The notes: generated from the letters alone by a model not told the origin. Counted from the stretch's first letter, positions 10,799-21,058 are shown. The stretch: 64,000 nucleotides of DNA from Streptomyces fagopyri (GCF_009498275.1 NZ_CP045643.1:3100001-3164000); one strand, 5' to 3'. Program-made: numbers and translations.

Positions 10799-13700
10799 TC
10801 AAGTAGGTGGGACGGGAGTCTCATTATGTGAGCGGAGGGCGGTTCCGCCCCCGAGAACAGCGGGCACGGCACTCGTATACACCCCCGCGCCGCCGCCCGC
10901 GAACGCGGGCTCGGCCGGCCCGTGGGGGACGGGGTAGGCACCGGAAGACAGCGCCCTGCGCAGCCGGTACTCGTCGAGAGGCCCGGAGAACGCCATCCCC
11001 TGGCCGTGCGTGCAGCCCATCGCGCGCAGGGCCACGACCTGCTCGGGAAGGTCCACGCCGTCGGCCACGGACTGCAGCCCGAGGTCGGTGGCGATCCGCA
11101 GCAGCCCGCTGGTGATCTTGTGCAGCCGGGCGGACTCGACGACGCCCTCGACCAGGCCCCGGTCGAGCCTGAGGACGTCGACGGGGAGCCTTCTGAGTGC
11201 CGTGATGGCGGCGCAGCCGCCCCCGAAGCCGTCCAGGGCGATCCGGACCCCGACCCTCCGCAGCGCGTTCAGGCGGCGCTCCAGCTCGTCCAGGGCGACC
11301 CGTGGATCGGCGTCCGACAGCTCGACGATCAGTGCGCCCGAGGAGAGGCCGTGCCGGGTCAGCAGGGCCTCCACCGAGCCGAGGGGCGTCGAGCGGTCCA
11401 GCAGGCGCCGGGCGCTCATCCGGACGGCGACGGGCACCGTGACCCCCGCGGCGGCCCGCTCGGCGGCCTGCTCGACCGCCTCCTCCAGCATCCAGCGGCC
11501 CAGCTCGGCGGTCCGGTCGCTGTCCTCGGCGACGCGCAGGAACTCGGCGGGCGTGAAGAGCACCCCCTGGGAGGAACGCCAGCGGGCCTGCGCGGTGACC
11601 GTCGCGATCCGGCCGTTCTCCAGGCAGACCACGGGCTGGTGCAGCAGGGCGAACTCACCGTCCTGAAGAGCGGAGCGCAGCCTCGTCGCCAGCTCCGCCT
11701 TGCGGACGACATCCTGCTGCATCTGGGGTGCGTACAGCTCGACGCGGCCCTTGCCCGCCGCCTTCGCGCGGTACATGGCCAGGTCGGCGTTGCGCAGCAA
11801 CTCGCCCGCGCCGAGGCCCGGTTCGGCGAAGCCGACGCCGATGGACGCGGCCACCCGGACATCGTTGCCGTCGATGGCGTAGGGCTGCGAGAGCTTGATC
11901 CGCAGCCGGTCGGCGAGTTCCATGATCTGTTGCTCGCGCGCGGCACGGTCGCGGTTGCCGTCGCCGACGATCAGGGCCGCGAACTCGTCGCCGCCGAGCC
12001 GGGCGGCGGTGTCGCCGTGCCGCACCGAGTCCTGGAGCCTGCGGGCGGCCTGGACGAGGAGCTCGTCGCCGGCCTGGTGCCCGATCGTGTCGTTGACCGC
12101 CTTGAAGCCGTCGAGGTCGATGAAGAGGACGGCCGTGCCGCGGTCGGTGGAGCGGCGGCCGGACAGGGCCTGCTGGACGCGCCGGGTGAACAGGGCTCGG
12201 TTGGGCAGGTCGGTGAGCGGGTCGTGCTCGGCGTTGTGCTGCAGCTGCGCCTGGAGGCGTACCCGCTCCGTCACGTCACGGCTGTTGAAGATGAGGCCGC
12301 CGTGGTGCCGGTTGACGGTGGACTCGACGTTGAGCCAGCCGCCCTCGCCGGACTTGAAGCGGCACTCGATGCGCGTGGTGGGCTCCTCCAGGTGGCTGGC
12401 GGCCAGGAAGCGGCGCACCTCGTGCACCACGCAGCCGAGGTCCTCGGGGTGGATGAGCGAGGCGAGCTCGGAGCCGACGAGTTCGTCCGCGCTGCGGCCG
12501 TAGACCCCGGCGGCCGCCGGGCTGACGTACTTCAGGATGCCGTTGGGCGCCGCGATCATGATGACGTCGCTGGAGCCCTGGACCAGGGAGCGGAAGTGGT
12601 TCTCCTTCTGGGCCAGCTCCTGCGTGAGGGTGATGTTGTCGAGCAGCATGATGCCCTGGCGCACCACGAGGGCCAGCACGACCAGGCCCGCGGTGAGGAG
12701 CACCACGCGGTCGACGCTGCGGCCGTTGAGGATGTTGTAGAGAATCCCCAGCGTGCAGACGGCGGCCGCCAGGTAGGGCGTCAGCGCGCCCAGCGACCCC
12801 GCGATCGGGCGGGGTGCCGCGTACCGGTGGTGGCCCGCGCCCTGCGGGGCGGGGTGTCCCACCGGGTGTCCGCCGTCCGGGCGCCGGTCCGGGATGTGTT
12901 CGTGCACCACGCGCGCGTGCCCGTCCTCGGGGTGGCCGTCCCCTCCGTGCCCGCTCCCTCCGCGCCCGTGCGGCCGGTTCCCGCCGTGTTCGCCGGCGTC
13001 CGGCTGTCCGTGCCCGGTGCCGGCCCAGGGGGCGTAGGCGAGGAGCAGCGAGCCGGCGAACCAGCCCGCGTCGAGAAGCTGTCCGGAGTGGTAGTTGTTG
13101 TGCAGGAGGGGTGAGGTGAACAGGGCGTCGCACATCACGGTGAGGGCGAGTGCGCCGATCGCGGTGTTCACCGCCGAACGGTTCAGCGAGGAGCGCCTGA
13201 AGTGCAGCGCCAGCACCATGCTGACCAGGGCGATGTCCAGCAGGGGGTACGCCAGGGAGAGCGCGGTGTGCGCGACGCTCGGCCCGTCGAACTTCGCCGC
13301 CTGGGCGAGCGCGAGGCTCCAGGAGAGCGTGAGCAGGGAACCGCCGATCAGCCAGGAGTCGAGCGCCAGGCAGATCCAACCGGCTTTGGTCATCGGCCTC
13401 TTGGCGAGCACCAGCAGTCCCACGATGGCCGGTGGCGCGAAGCACAGGAAGAAGATGTCGGCGACACTCGGGCTCGGGACCTGACGCTCGAGGACGATCT
13501 CGTACCACCCCCAGACGCCGTTGCCCAGCGAGGCCATGGCGGAGGACACTCCGAAGAGCAGCCACGCGGGTCGAAAGCGGCTGCGCCGGTGGTGGGCGTA
13601 GAGGAAGCAGGAGACGGCCGCGGTGCCCGCGGCCGCGCTCAGCCCGAAGTCCCCCATGACCAGTGCCAGGTCCGCCGAGCCCCAGCCGAGGGCGGAACCG

Positions 13701-13804
13701 ACGGCGTATCCCGCGCACACCAGGGCGAGCGCGAGCTGCGAGACCAGACCCGTCCCACCGCCGAGTACCGGACGGCGGGTCAGCAGCGCTCCGGGGGAAC
13801 TCAC
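10799..13804 (-). CDS. Membrane PAS-GGDEF protein with degenerate EAL domain
   Basis: Putative cyclic-di-GMP signalling protein of about 1001 residues. It has an N-terminal block of roughly nine membrane helices (about 20-380, interrupted by a His/Gly-rich loop), a PAS domain (about 410-520), a GGDEF domain with the intact signature [11 protein letters not shown] (near 605), and a C-terminal EAL-like domain. In the last, catalytic positions are lost: EAL reads TAQ, the VNVS Asn is Arg (VRMS), LEITE is VELSD, DDFGTG is DGFGGG and the motif Lys is Arg. It therefore probably makes, but does not degrade, c-di-GMP. GTG 13804 is chosen because the in-frame Arg/Pro-rich extension upstream looks non-coding; in-frame ATGs at 14008 and 14113 are alternatives. 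Confidence 0.85.
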   Translation of the reverse strand: MSSPGALLTRRPVLGGGTGLVSQLALALVCAGYAVGSALGWGSADLALVMGDFGLSAAAGTAAVSCFLYAHHRRSRFRPAWLLFGVSSAMASLGNGVWGWYEIVLERQVPSPSVADIFFLCFAPPAIVGLLVLAKRPMTKAGWICLALDSWLIGGSLLTLSWSLALAQAAKFDGPSVAHTALSLAYPLLDIALVSMVLALHFRRSSLNRSAVNTAIGALALTVMCDALFTSPLLHNNYHSGQLLDAGWFAGSLLLAYAPWAGTGHGQPDAGEHGGNRPHGRGGSGHGGDGHPEDGHARVVHEHIPDRRPDGGHPVGHPAPQGAGHHRYAAPRPIAGSLGALTPYLAAAVCTLGILYNILNGRSVDRVVLLTAGLVVLALVVRQGIMLLDNITLTQELAQKENHFRSLVQGSSDVIMIAAPNGILKYVSPAAAGVYGRSADELVGSELASLIHPEDLGCVVHEVRRFLAASHLEEPTTRIECRFKSGEGGWLNVESTVNRHHGGLIFNSRDVTERVRLQAQLQHNAEHDPLTDLPNRALFTRRVQQALSGRRSTDRGTAVLFIDLDGFKAVNDTIGHQAGDELLVQAARRLQDSVRHGDTAARLGGDEFAALIVGDGNRDRAAREQQIMELADRLRIKLSQPYAIDGNDVRVAASIGVGFAEPGLGAGELLRNADLAMYRAKAAGKGRVELYAPQMQQDVVRKAELATRLRSALQDGEFALLHQPVVCLENGRIATVTAQARWRSSQGVLFTPAEFLRVAEDSDRTAELGRWMLEEAVEQAAERAAAGVTVPVAVRMSARRLLDRSTPLGSVEALLTRHGLSSGALIVELSDADPRVALDELERRLNALRRVGVRIALDGFGGGCAAITALRRLPVDVLRLDRGLVEGVVESARLHKITSGLLRIATDLGLQSVADGVDLPEQVVALRAMGCTHGQGMAFSGPLDEYRLRRALSSGAYPVPHGPAEPAFAGGGAGVYTSAVPAVLGGGTALRSHNETPVPPT
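10820..10832 (-). promoter_or_regulatory. Possible ilvB promoter -10 and inverted repeat
   Basis: Minus-strand CATAAT (10823-10828) sits inside a short inverted repeat, ctca-ttatg-tgag, overlapping the last codons of the upstream GGDEF gene. Transcription from here would give a leader of about 50 nt before the leader peptide. No good -35 is visible, so this is tentative. Confidence 0.3.
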
Positions 13805-14229
13805 CGGTGCCACCCGGTCCGCACAGCGGGGTCCCGCTGCTCCGGGCACGCCGGGTGCGCATGCCTCCTGCGGGCGCCGGGCCTTCGGTGGTGATGTCCG
13901 CAGCGGCCACCGTGAGCGCCGTGACCGGCATGGCCGCCGTGGGCTCGTCCGCGCGTGGCCGCGCGCCAGGGTCGTCGGCGGCCCCGCCGCGTCGGATCGT
14001 TCGTCCATAGGCCGTGCATCGCCCGTCGCCCCCCTCGCAGTCCGAATGTCCATCCCCGGCGCCGAACGGTGCGCGGCGCAGCCCCAGTCGGGACGATACA
14101 CCAGGATCGTCACTCAGGGACATAGTTCCTCTACGCTCCGTAACGACCAGCGGCGATGCGGACACGAACCGCATCCGGGGGATTGCGGAGGGTGTCCTCT
14201 GTCCGGGCGGAGCCGCGGACGGCGGCCGA
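13805..14229 (-). other. Upstream region of the GGDEF gene
   Basis: About 425 bp with no secure gene. A minus-strand ATG at 14123 preceded by GAGGA opens a frame that is out of phase with the GGDEF gene and has partly coding-like codon use (around 13860-13950). Either this is leader DNA or the N-terminus of the GGDEF protein has suffered a frameshift near 13800. Confidence 0.35.
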
Positions 14230-15171
14230 CTACGTGCCCGTGGTGAGGACCACGTTGCCGAGCGGCTCCCGGTTCACGAATCGATTCAACTGCGCGACCA
14301 GCAACCGTTCCGCGCGCGGCAGGAAGGCCGACGTGGGGCCGCCGACGTGGGGGCTGATGAGGACGCCGGGCGCCTGCCACAAGGGGTGCCCCAGGGGCAG
14401 CGGTTCGGGATCGGTGACGTCGAGGGCCGCGGTGATGCGCCCGCTCTCCAGCTCCGCGAGCAGGGCCTTGGTGTCGACGACCGGACCGCGGGCGACGTTG
14501 ACCAGGAGCGCGCCGTCCTTCATGCGGCCCAGGAACTCGGCGTCCACCAGGCCGCGCGTACTGTCCGTGAGGGGGGTCGAGAGCACCACGATGTCGGCCT
14601 CGGGCAGCAGCGCGGGCAGTTCCGTGAGCGGGTGCACCGGACCGCGCGCCGTGGTGCGCTCAGAGCGCGCGACGCGCGCCACCCGCGCCACCTCGAAGGG
14701 CACGAGCCGGTCTTCGATGGCGGACCCGATCGACCCGTACCCCACGATCAGCACGGACTTGTCGGCGAGCGCCGGACGGAACCCGGAGCGCCACTCCCCC
14801 TTGTCCTGTGCCCGTACGAAGTCGGGGATGCCCCGCAGCGAGGCGAGGATCAGAGCGAGGGCGAGTTCGCCGGTGCTGGCCTCGTGCACCCCCCGGGCGT
14901 TGCACAACTGCACGCCCGGACGCAGGGACTTGAGGCCCGGCAGGACGTGGTCGACCCCGGCGGAGAGCGTCTGCACGGCTCGCAGGGAGGTCATTTCGGC
15001 CATCGGGCGCCGGGCGACGGCGGGCGGCTTCATGTAGGGCACGACGTAGAACACGCAGTCGGCCGGGTCCGCGGGAAAGTCCTGGGCACCGTCCCAGAAG
15101 CGGTAGTCGAGGCCCTCGGGCAGGCCCTCGATCCCGTCGGCGTGAAAGGGAAGCCACACATCGGAAGTCAT
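14230..15171 (-). CDS. D-isomer-specific 2-hydroxyacid dehydrogenase
   Basis: NAD(P)-dependent oxidoreductase of 313 residues acting on a 2-hydroxy or 2-keto acid in the cytoplasm. The Rossmann motif is VLIVGYGSIG (about 141-150). The catalytic set is Arg in NVARGPVVD, Glu in the DPEPLP segment and His in ISPHVGG. It is shorter than SerA and lacks ACT domains, so it is closer to glyoxylate/hydroxypyruvate reductases; the substrate is not predictable. It is divergent from the aldo/keto reductase gene with a 76-bp shared upstream region. Confidence 0.88.
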   Translation of the reverse strand: MTSDVWLPFHADGIEGLPEGLDYRFWDGAQDFPADPADCVFYVVPYMKPPAVARRPMAEMTSLRAVQTLSAGVDHVLPGLKSLRPGVQLCNARGVHEASTGELALALILASLRGIPDFVRAQDKGEWRSGFRPALADKSVLIVGYGSIGSAIEDRLVPFEVARVARVARSERTTARGPVHPLTELPALLPEADIVVLSTPLTDSTRGLVDAEFLGRMKDGALLVNVARGPVVDTKALLAELESGRITAALDVTDPEPLPLGHPLWQAPGVLISPHVGGPTSAFLPRAERLLVAQLNRFVNREPLGNVVLTTGT

Positions 15172-15247
15172 GCTCAGGAGGCTATGTCAGGCACCGGGAC
15201 GTACAGAGGTTAGGTTGGGATCGCGGGAGAGGGAGGGGCACGGCCAG

Positions 15248-16276
15248 GTGGAGCGCAGGACGATCGGCGCGGCGACGCTCGGTGTGGGGGCGATCGGGCT
15301 CGGGTGCATGCCGATGAGCTGGGCGTACACCGGTTCGCGGCAGCGCGGCGAGGAGTCGCTGCGCACGGTGCACACGGCTCTCGACCTCGGGTCGACACTG
15401 CTCGACACCGCCGACATGTACGGGCCCTTCACCAACGAGCTGCTGGTGGGCCGGGCGCTGCGGGAACGCCGTCCGGAGGCCTTCGTGTCGACGAAGGTGG
15501 GCTTGCTGGTGGGCGAGCAGCACCTCGTGGCCAATGGGCGTCCCGGTTATGTGCGGCGGGCCTGCGACGCGTCGCTGCGCCGGCTGCAGACCGACGTGAT
15601 CGACCTGTACCAGCTGCACCGCGCGGACCCCGAGGTGCCGGTCGAGGAGACCTGGGGCGCGATGGCCGATCTGGTGACGGCCGGAAAGGTGCGTTCGCTC
15701 GGGCTGTGCGCGGTCGGTGCCCGTTCCGGCCGCCGTCCGGGAGCGCGCCCGTACGACGGCCGCGCGCGCGACGGGCGACTGCACGACGGAACGATCCGGC
15801 AGTTGGAGCGGGTGCAGCAGGTCTTCCCGGTGAGCGCGGTGGAGGCGGAGCTGTCGGTGTGGTCGCCGGAGGCACTGGACGCGCTGCTGCCGTGGTGCGC
15901 CGCGCGCGGCGTGGGTTTCCTGGCGGCGATGCCGCTCGGAAACGGTTTCCTGACCGGCACGCTGACGCCGGGCGGGGGCTTCGAGCCCGACGACGTACGC
16001 GCCCGCCATCCCCGCTTCACGGCCGAGATGATGGCGGCCAACCAGCCGATCGTCGCCGGGTTGCGGCGGGTCGCCCGACGGCACGGCGACGGGGTCACTC
16101 CCGCGCAGGTGGCGCTGGCCTGGGTGTTGTCCCAGGGCAGGCACGTGGTTCCGGTGCCGGGGGCCAAGCGGGCGCGCTGGGCGGCGCAGAACGCGGGGGC
16201 GGCCGGGCTGCTGCTGACGGCGGAGGATCTGGCGGAGGTGGCGGGGCTGCCCGGGGCGCAGGGGTCGTGGGACTGA
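15248..16276 (+). CDS. Aldo/keto reductase
   Basis: NADPH-dependent carbonyl reductase of 342 residues with a TIM-barrel fold. The catalytic tetrad is visible: Asp and Tyr in DTADMYG (about 58-64), Lys in STKVGL, His in YQLHRADP. The NADPH-binding end reads PVPGAKRARW. After LGLCAV an Arg/Gly-rich insert (ARSGRRPGARPYDGRARDG) replaces the short loop normally seen after strand 6. GTG 15248 is chosen because it gives the standard N-terminus VERRTIGAATLGV, with a GGGAGG purine run upstream. The substrate is unknown. Confidence 0.87.
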   Translation: MERRTIGAATLGVGAIGLGCMPMSWAYTGSRQRGEESLRTVHTALDLGSTLLDTADMYGPFTNELLVGRALRERRPEAFVSTKVGLLVGEQHLVANGRPGYVRRACDASLRRLQTDVIDLYQLHRADPEVPVEETWGAMADLVTAGKVRSLGLCAVGARSGRRPGARPYDGRARDGRLHDGTIRQLERVQQVFPVSAVEAELSVWSPEALDALLPWCAARGVGFLAAMPLGNGFLTGTLTPGGGFEPDDVRARHPRFTAEMMAANQPIVAGLRRVARRHGDGVTPAQVALAWVLSQGRHVVPVPGAKRARWAAQNAGAAGLLLTAEDLAEVAGLPGAQGSWD

Positions 16277-16383
16277 CGTGTCCGGCGCCCGGCGCCCGCG
16301 CGTCGGGTGTTCCTGATCGGGAACCCGCGGGACGCGAGCGGTGTATGAACAGTAGGACCGCCACGTCGAAGGGACCTCTGATC

Positions 16384-17553
16384 GTGCAACGTCGAGTGGT
16401 GAAGGCCGCGTTGGCCGCGGCAGCGCTGGTGGTGACGGCCGGCTGTTCCTCCGGCGGCTCGGGGGGCGGACCGCCGGGGGACGGCCTGGCCCCGTCGTCG
16501 AGCGGTCCGGTGACGGGATCGGCGTCCGCGGGGCGCTCTACCGAGACGGCCGCGCCCGCCAGGGGCTCGGTGAAGGTGGTGCGCACCGTCACCGAGGGCC
16601 TCAAGTCGCCCTGGGGCCTGGCGCCGCTGCCGGAGGGCGGACTGCTGGTGTCCTCGCGGGACGAGGGGACGATCACCCGGGTGGACGAGAAGACCGGCCG
16701 GACGACCGAGCTGGGCCAGGTGCCGGGAGTGGCCCCCGCCGGGGAGGGTGGCCTGCTCGGTATCGCGCTCTCCCCCGCCTACGCCTCGGACCACATGGTC
16801 TACGCGTACTTCACGACGGCGTCGGACAACCGGATCGTCCGTATGCTCTACGACGCGAAGAAGCCGCCCGGCGAACAGCTGGGCGCGCCGGACACGATCT
16901 TCAAGGGCATTCCCAAGGGGATGATCCACAACGGCGGCCGGATCGCCTTCGGTCCCGACGGGATGCTGTACGCGGGAGCGGGCGAGACGGGCACCCGGGG
17001 GCTGGCCCAGGACAAGAAGGCGCTGGGCGGCAAGATCCTGCGGATGACCCCGGACGGGGACCCGGCCCCGGGCAACCCCTTCGTCGGCTCGGTCGTGTAC
17101 TCGTACGGGCACCGCAACGTGCAGGGTCTCGCCTGGGACGACAGACAGCGCCTGTGGGCCTCCGAGTTCGGGCAGGACACCTGGGACGAGCTGAACCAGA
17201 TCAAGCCGGGCGACAACTACGGCTGGCCGGTGGTCGAGGGCAGGAGCGACGACCCGAAGTACCACAACCCGGTCGCCCAGTGGCACACGGACGACGCCTC
17301 GCCCAGCGGCATCGCCTACGCCGAGGGTTCCCTCTGGATGGCGGGGCTCAAGGGCGAGCGTCTGTGGCGGGTCCCGCTGGAGGGCACGCGGGCCGCCGCC
17401 GCTCCGCAGTCCTTCCTGAAGGGCCGATACGGGCGGCTGCGCACGGTGGTCCCGGCGGGCGGGAACAAGCTGTGGCTGGTCACCAGCGAGACGGACGGGC
17501 GGGGCAGCCCCGGGAAGGGTGACGACCGGATCCTGGAGCTGGAGGTGAAGTAG
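16384..17553 (+). CDS. Lipoprotein sorbosone/glucose dehydrogenase-like (GSDH family)
   Basis: Probable secreted, membrane-anchored six-bladed beta-propeller dehydrogenase of 389 residues. The N-terminus VQRRVVKAALAAAALVVTAGC is a lipoprotein signal peptide with lipobox VTAGC, followed by a Ser/Gly-rich linker. The propeller carries SPWGLAPLPEGGLLVS, HNGGRIAFGPDGMLYAG and YSYGHRNVQGLAWD, the hallmarks of the soluble aldose-sugar/sorbosone dehydrogenase family, which uses PQQ in characterised members. I see no PQQ synthesis genes nearby. GTG 16384 has AGGGA about ten bases upstream; ATG 16345 would lengthen the n-region unusually. Confidence 0.85.
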   Translation: MQRRVVKAALAAAALVVTAGCSSGGSGGGPPGDGLAPSSSGPVTGSASAGRSTETAAPARGSVKVVRTVTEGLKSPWGLAPLPEGGLLVSSRDEGTITRVDEKTGRTTELGQVPGVAPAGEGGLLGIALSPAYASDHMVYAYFTTASDNRIVRMLYDAKKPPGEQLGAPDTIFKGIPKGMIHNGGRIAFGPDGMLYAGAGETGTRGLAQDKKALGGKILRMTPDGDPAPGNPFVGSVVYSYGHRNVQGLAWDDRQRLWASEFGQDTWDELNQIKPGDNYGWPVVEGRSDDPKYHNPVAQWHTDDASPSGIAYAEGSLWMAGLKGERLWRVPLEGTRAAAAPQSFLKGRYGRLRTVVPAGGNKLWLVTSETDGRGSPGKGDDRILELEVK

Positions 17554-17563
17554 GTCCGCGGCC

Positions 17564-17782
17564 TCAGGGTCCGTCCGGCTCGGACTCGGGTTCCCGGGCC
17601 GGGTCCGGCCCATCGCGTTCCCGCTCGGGCGGCCGTACGACCACCTTGCCCGAGGACAGGTCTATGGGACCTCGGCCCGGATCACCGTCGTTCAGGTCCA
17701 CACGGGTCAGTTCGAGCCGTTTGCGTTCGTCGTCGGTGTGCTTGCGGCCTGGTGCGAAGATCTCCTCGAACATGTTGAACAC
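17564..17782 (-). CDS. Small conserved actinobacterial protein (probably DUF6191)
   Basis: Protein of 72 residues beginning MFNMFEEIFAPGRKHTDDE, with a central RVDLNDGDPGRGPIDLSSGK block and an acidic/Pro-rich tail. From memory this matches a widespread Streptomyces family (DUF6191) of unknown function. It is charged, with no signal peptide or membrane segment. It converges on the GSDH lipoprotein gene with a 10-bp gap and lies just downstream of the LAL regulator gene on the same strand. Confidence 0.75.
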   Translation of the reverse strand: MFNMFEEIFAPGRKHTDDERKRLELTRVDLNDGDPGRGPIDLSSGKVVVRPPERERDGPDPAREPESEPDGP

Positions 17783-17820
17783 GGCGCCTCCCTCGGCCCG
17801 GGTCCCCGCCAGCGTATGCC

Positions 17821-20800
17821 TCAGCCCGCCGTCCTGGCAGTGGGGGTCTCCTGGGGGAACAGCCGGAGCCGATGGGCCAGTGCCGCCGCCTCTCCCCGTC
17901 CCGAGACGTCGAGCTTGGCCAGGATGTTCGACACATGGACGCTGGCGGTCTTCGGCGAGATGAAGAGCTCCTCGGCGATCTGGCGGTTGCTGCGGCCGGC
18001 CGCGACCAGGCGCAGCACGTCGCGTTCACGGCTGGTGAGGCCGAGTGCCTGGGCCGGGTCGACGGGGCCCGGGGCACAGGGGCCGGGGGCTTTGCCCAGG
18101 GCGAGGCGGGCCCGCTGGGCGAGCAGCGCGACGGCGTCGGCGAGCGGGCGGGCGCCGAGGTGTTCGGCCGCCGCGCGGGCCAGCCGCAGGAGTTCGGTGG
18201 CGCGCGCCCGGTTCTCCTCGTCGGCCCCCGCGGCCAGCAGGGAGTCGGCGAGGCGGTGACGGACGCGGGCGAGGTCGAAGGGGCGTTCCAGGCATTCGAA
18301 GGCCGAGACCACCTCGGCCCACTCGTGCGGATCGGAGACGCCCTCGGCCCGTCGGAGTTCCGCGCGCACCCACCGGTCGTGCGCGTGCCAGACCGGCGCT
18401 CCGGTGGCGAGCGTCCGGGCGGCTTCCCGCAGGCCGCGCACGGTCTTGTCGCGCCCCGCCTCGGCGGCGGGCAGTCCGCGGGCGTCGGCCTCCGCGACGG
18501 CGGCGGCGAGCAGCAGGGGCCAGCCGTAGCGCTGGGTACCGGGCGGGAAGCCCGCGTCCAGTGCCTGTTCCAGGGCGGTGCGGGCGTCGAGGAGGCGGCC
18601 CTCGCCGGCGGCGATGCGGATCGTGCTGCGCACGAGGGGCAGGGCGTGCTGCGGCATGGGGTCGTGGGTGCCGAAGTGGGCTCGGGCGGCGTCGAGTTGG
18701 CGTGCCGCCTCGGGCAGGTCGCCGCGGTCGAGGGCGAGGTCCGCCAGACGCGTGGCGCCGAAGCCGGACGGTTTGCCGCTGACTCCCACGCCCAGCGCGT
18801 TGCGTGCCGCCTCGACGGCTTCGTCCCACCGGCCGAGTGAGCAGAGCGACTCGGCGAGGTTGCCCCACACCCAGGCCTCGGTGTCCAGCAGGCCGTTCTT
18901 CCGGGCGAGTTCGGTGCCCTGCCGCAGGATCGGGACGGCGTCGCGGGAGCGGCCGACCGACTCCAGGTGGGACGGCAGGTTGATGTGGAGGCGTCCCGCG
19001 ACGAGGGACGCGCCGTGCGGCGGCACCTGCTCCTTGACCTCGTACATCTCGGTGATGCCCGCCTCGATGTCCCCGGCGTCGACCATGAGGCCGCCGAGGG
19101 TGAGCCGGGCGTTCAGTTCGATGTCCCGGGCGCCGACCATGCGCGCGTACTCCACGGCGCGCTCGGCGGCGAAGAGGGCGCCGGGGCCCGGTTCGTGCAG
19201 CATGCACCAGGCGGCGACCAGGGACAGCACCTCGGCGTGCACCTGCGACGGGGGCAGGCCGCGCACCAGGTCCCGGGCGGTGGCGAGTTCGTGCCACCCG
19301 TCGCCGCGGGCCTGCGCCGTGACCAGACGGGAGCGCTGGACCCAGAACCAGGCGGCGCGCAGTGGATCGCTGCCGTCCTCCAGGACGTGCAGCGCCCGCT
19401 TGGTGATCTTCAGGGCCCGTTCGCGCTCCCCCGACAGCCGGCCGGCGACGGCGGCCTCGGCCATCAGGTCGAGATAGCGCAGGGGCGCCGGGAGATCCGG
19501 GGACGCCGGGTGCCCCTGGGCTGCCGGGTCGTGCCCGCAGGGCGGGAACACCTCCACGTAGTCGATGGGGCGCAGTGCGGCCCGTACGGCTTCGGGGGCG
19601 ACCTCCCACAGTTCCATGGCCCGCTCCAGGAGCCGGAGCTGTTCGGAGTGGGCATGCCGGCAGCGGGCCTCGACGGAGGCGTCCAGGACGGCGGGCAGGG
19701 CCTTGGCCGCGTCGTGCGCGTGGTACCAGTAGCTGGCCAGGCGGGTGGCGCGCTCGTCGGCCGGTACGAGTGCGGGGTCGGCCTCCAGGGCTTCGGCGTA
19801 GCGTCGGCTGAAGCGGGAGCGTTCGCCGGGCAGCAGGTCGTCGCTGACGGCCTCGCGGACCAGGGAGTGACGGAAGCGGTAGCCGTCGCCGCCGGGTGAG
19901 GCGAGCAGGATGTTGGCGCCGACGGCGGCGCGCAGCGCCTCGATGAGGTCGTCCTCGGCGAGCCGGGCCACGGCGGCGAGCAGCCGGTACTCGACGGCGG
20001 AGCCGCCCTCCGCGACGATCCGGGCGATGCGCTGGGCGCTCTCGGGCAGTCCCTCGACGCGTACGAGGAGCAGGTCGCGCAGCGAGTCCGTGAGGCCGGT
20101 GCGGCAGCCCTGGTGGGCGGCGACGGCGAGTTCCTCGACGAAGAAGGCGTTGCCGTCGGAGCGTTCGAAGATGTCGTCGACCTGGGCCGGGTCGGGTTCG
20201 TGGGCGAGGATCCCGGCTATCTGGCGCCCGACCTCGGCGCGGGTGAAGCGGCCGAGTTCGATGCGGCGGACGGTGCGCAGCCGGTCGAGTTCGGCGAGGA
20301 GGGGGCGCAGCGGGTGGCGGCGGTGGATGTCGTCGGCGCGGTATGTGGCGACGACGACGAGGCGTCCGCTGCGCAGCGTGCGGAAGAGGTAGGCCAGCAG
20401 GTGGCGGGTGGAGGCGTCGGCCCAGTGCAGGTCCTCCAGGGCCACGACGACCGTGCGGTCCGCGGCGACGCGCTCCAGGAGGCGGGCGGTGAGTTCGAAG
20501 AGGCGGGCCATGCCCTCCTCGTCGGGTCGCCGGCCGCGGTCGGTCGCGCCCAGTTCGGGCAGCAGCCGCGCCAGCTCGTCCTCCTGTCCGGCGGCGGCCG
20601 CGGCGAGCTCGTCCGGGAGCAGTCGGCGCAGGGCGCGCAGGGCGGTGGAGAACGGGGCGAAGGGCAGTCCGTCGGCGCCGATCTCGACACAGCCGCCGCA
20701 CGCGAAGACGGCGCCCTCGCGGTCGGCCACGGTGGCGAACTCCTCGATCAGCCGGGTCTTCCCGACCCCGGCCTCGCCGCCGAGGAGCAGCGCCTGCGGT

Positions 20801-20982
20801 TCGCCCCCGGTGTCCGACGCCTGGGCGTCGCTGCCGCCGGCGGCGCGGGCGAGCGCCTCGCGCAGGACGCCCAGTTCGTCCGCGCGGCCGACGAACACGG
20901 GGCTGACGGATCTGGTCTCCACGGGCCCGAGCATCGCACAACGGTCCGACGCGGCGTCACTGGTTATCGGGCTCGCGGTCAT
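17821..20982 (-). CDS. LAL-type LuxR family transcriptional regulator
   Basis: Second large STAND/LuxR regulator in the window, about 1053 residues. Walker A is LGGEAGVGKTRLIEEF near 60 and Walker B is VVVALEDLHWADAS near 170. A long alpha-helical repeat region follows, and the C-terminal LuxR HTH reads SNRQIAEELFISPKTASVHV. Its HTH is almost the same as that of the regulator at 1701-4724, suggesting paralogy by duplication. The start is uncertain: ATG 20982 and ATG 20934 both lack clear ribosome-binding sites, and a longer frame to 21264 overlaps two terminator hairpins and is rejected. The target is unknown. Confidence 0.85.
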   Translation of the reverse strand: MTASPITSDAASDRCAMLGPVETRSVSPVFVGRADELGVLREALARAAGGSDAQASDTGGEPQALLLGGEAGVGKTRLIEEFATVADREGAVFACGGCVEIGADGLPFAPFSTALRALRRLLPDELAAAAAGQEDELARLLPELGATDRGRRPDEEGMARLFELTARLLERVAADRTVVVALEDLHWADASTRHLLAYLFRTLRSGRLVVVATYRADDIHRRHPLRPLLAELDRLRTVRRIELGRFTRAEVGRQIAGILAHEPDPAQVDDIFERSDGNAFFVEELAVAAHQGCRTGLTDSLRDLLLVRVEGLPESAQRIARIVAEGGSAVEYRLLAAVARLAEDDLIEALRAAVGANILLASPGGDGYRFRHSLVREAVSDDLLPGERSRFSRRYAEALEADPALVPADERATRLASYWYHAHDAAKALPAVLDASVEARCRHAHSEQLRLLERAMELWEVAPEAVRAALRPIDYVEVFPPCGHDPAAQGHPASPDLPAPLRYLDLMAEAAVAGRLSGERERALKITKRALHVLEDGSDPLRAAWFWVQRSRLVTAQARGDGWHELATARDLVRGLPPSQVHAEVLSLVAAWCMLHEPGPGALFAAERAVEYARMVGARDIELNARLTLGGLMVDAGDIEAGITEMYEVKEQVPPHGASLVAGRLHINLPSHLESVGRSRDAVPILRQGTELARKNGLLDTEAWVWGNLAESLCSLGRWDEAVEAARNALGVGVSGKPSGFGATRLADLALDRGDLPEAARQLDAARAHFGTHDPMPQHALPLVRSTIRIAAGEGRLLDARTALEQALDAGFPPGTQRYGWPLLLAAAVAEADARGLPAAEAGRDKTVRGLREAARTLATGAPVWHAHDRWVRAELRRAEGVSDPHEWAEVVSAFECLERPFDLARVRHRLADSLLAAGADEENRARATELLRLARAAAEHLGARPLADAVALLAQRARLALGKAPGPCAPGPVDPAQALGLTSRERDVLRLVAAGRSNRQIAEELFISPKTASVHVSNILAKLDVSGRGEAAALAHRLRLFPQETPTARTAG

Positions 20983-21023
20983 CGGTGCGGGCCGGGTGCC
21001 GGGAGTGCGGTGAGTACTCTCCC

Positions 21024-21058
21024 GGGAGGCCGGCCGACCCCCGTACGGCCGGCCTCCC
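21024..21058 (-). terminator. Second of two tandem hairpins
   Basis: Perfect 13-bp stem (21024-21036 with 21046-21058) and 9-nt loop. With the hairpin at 21068-21102 it insulates the LAL gene from upstream transcription. Confidence 0.7.
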
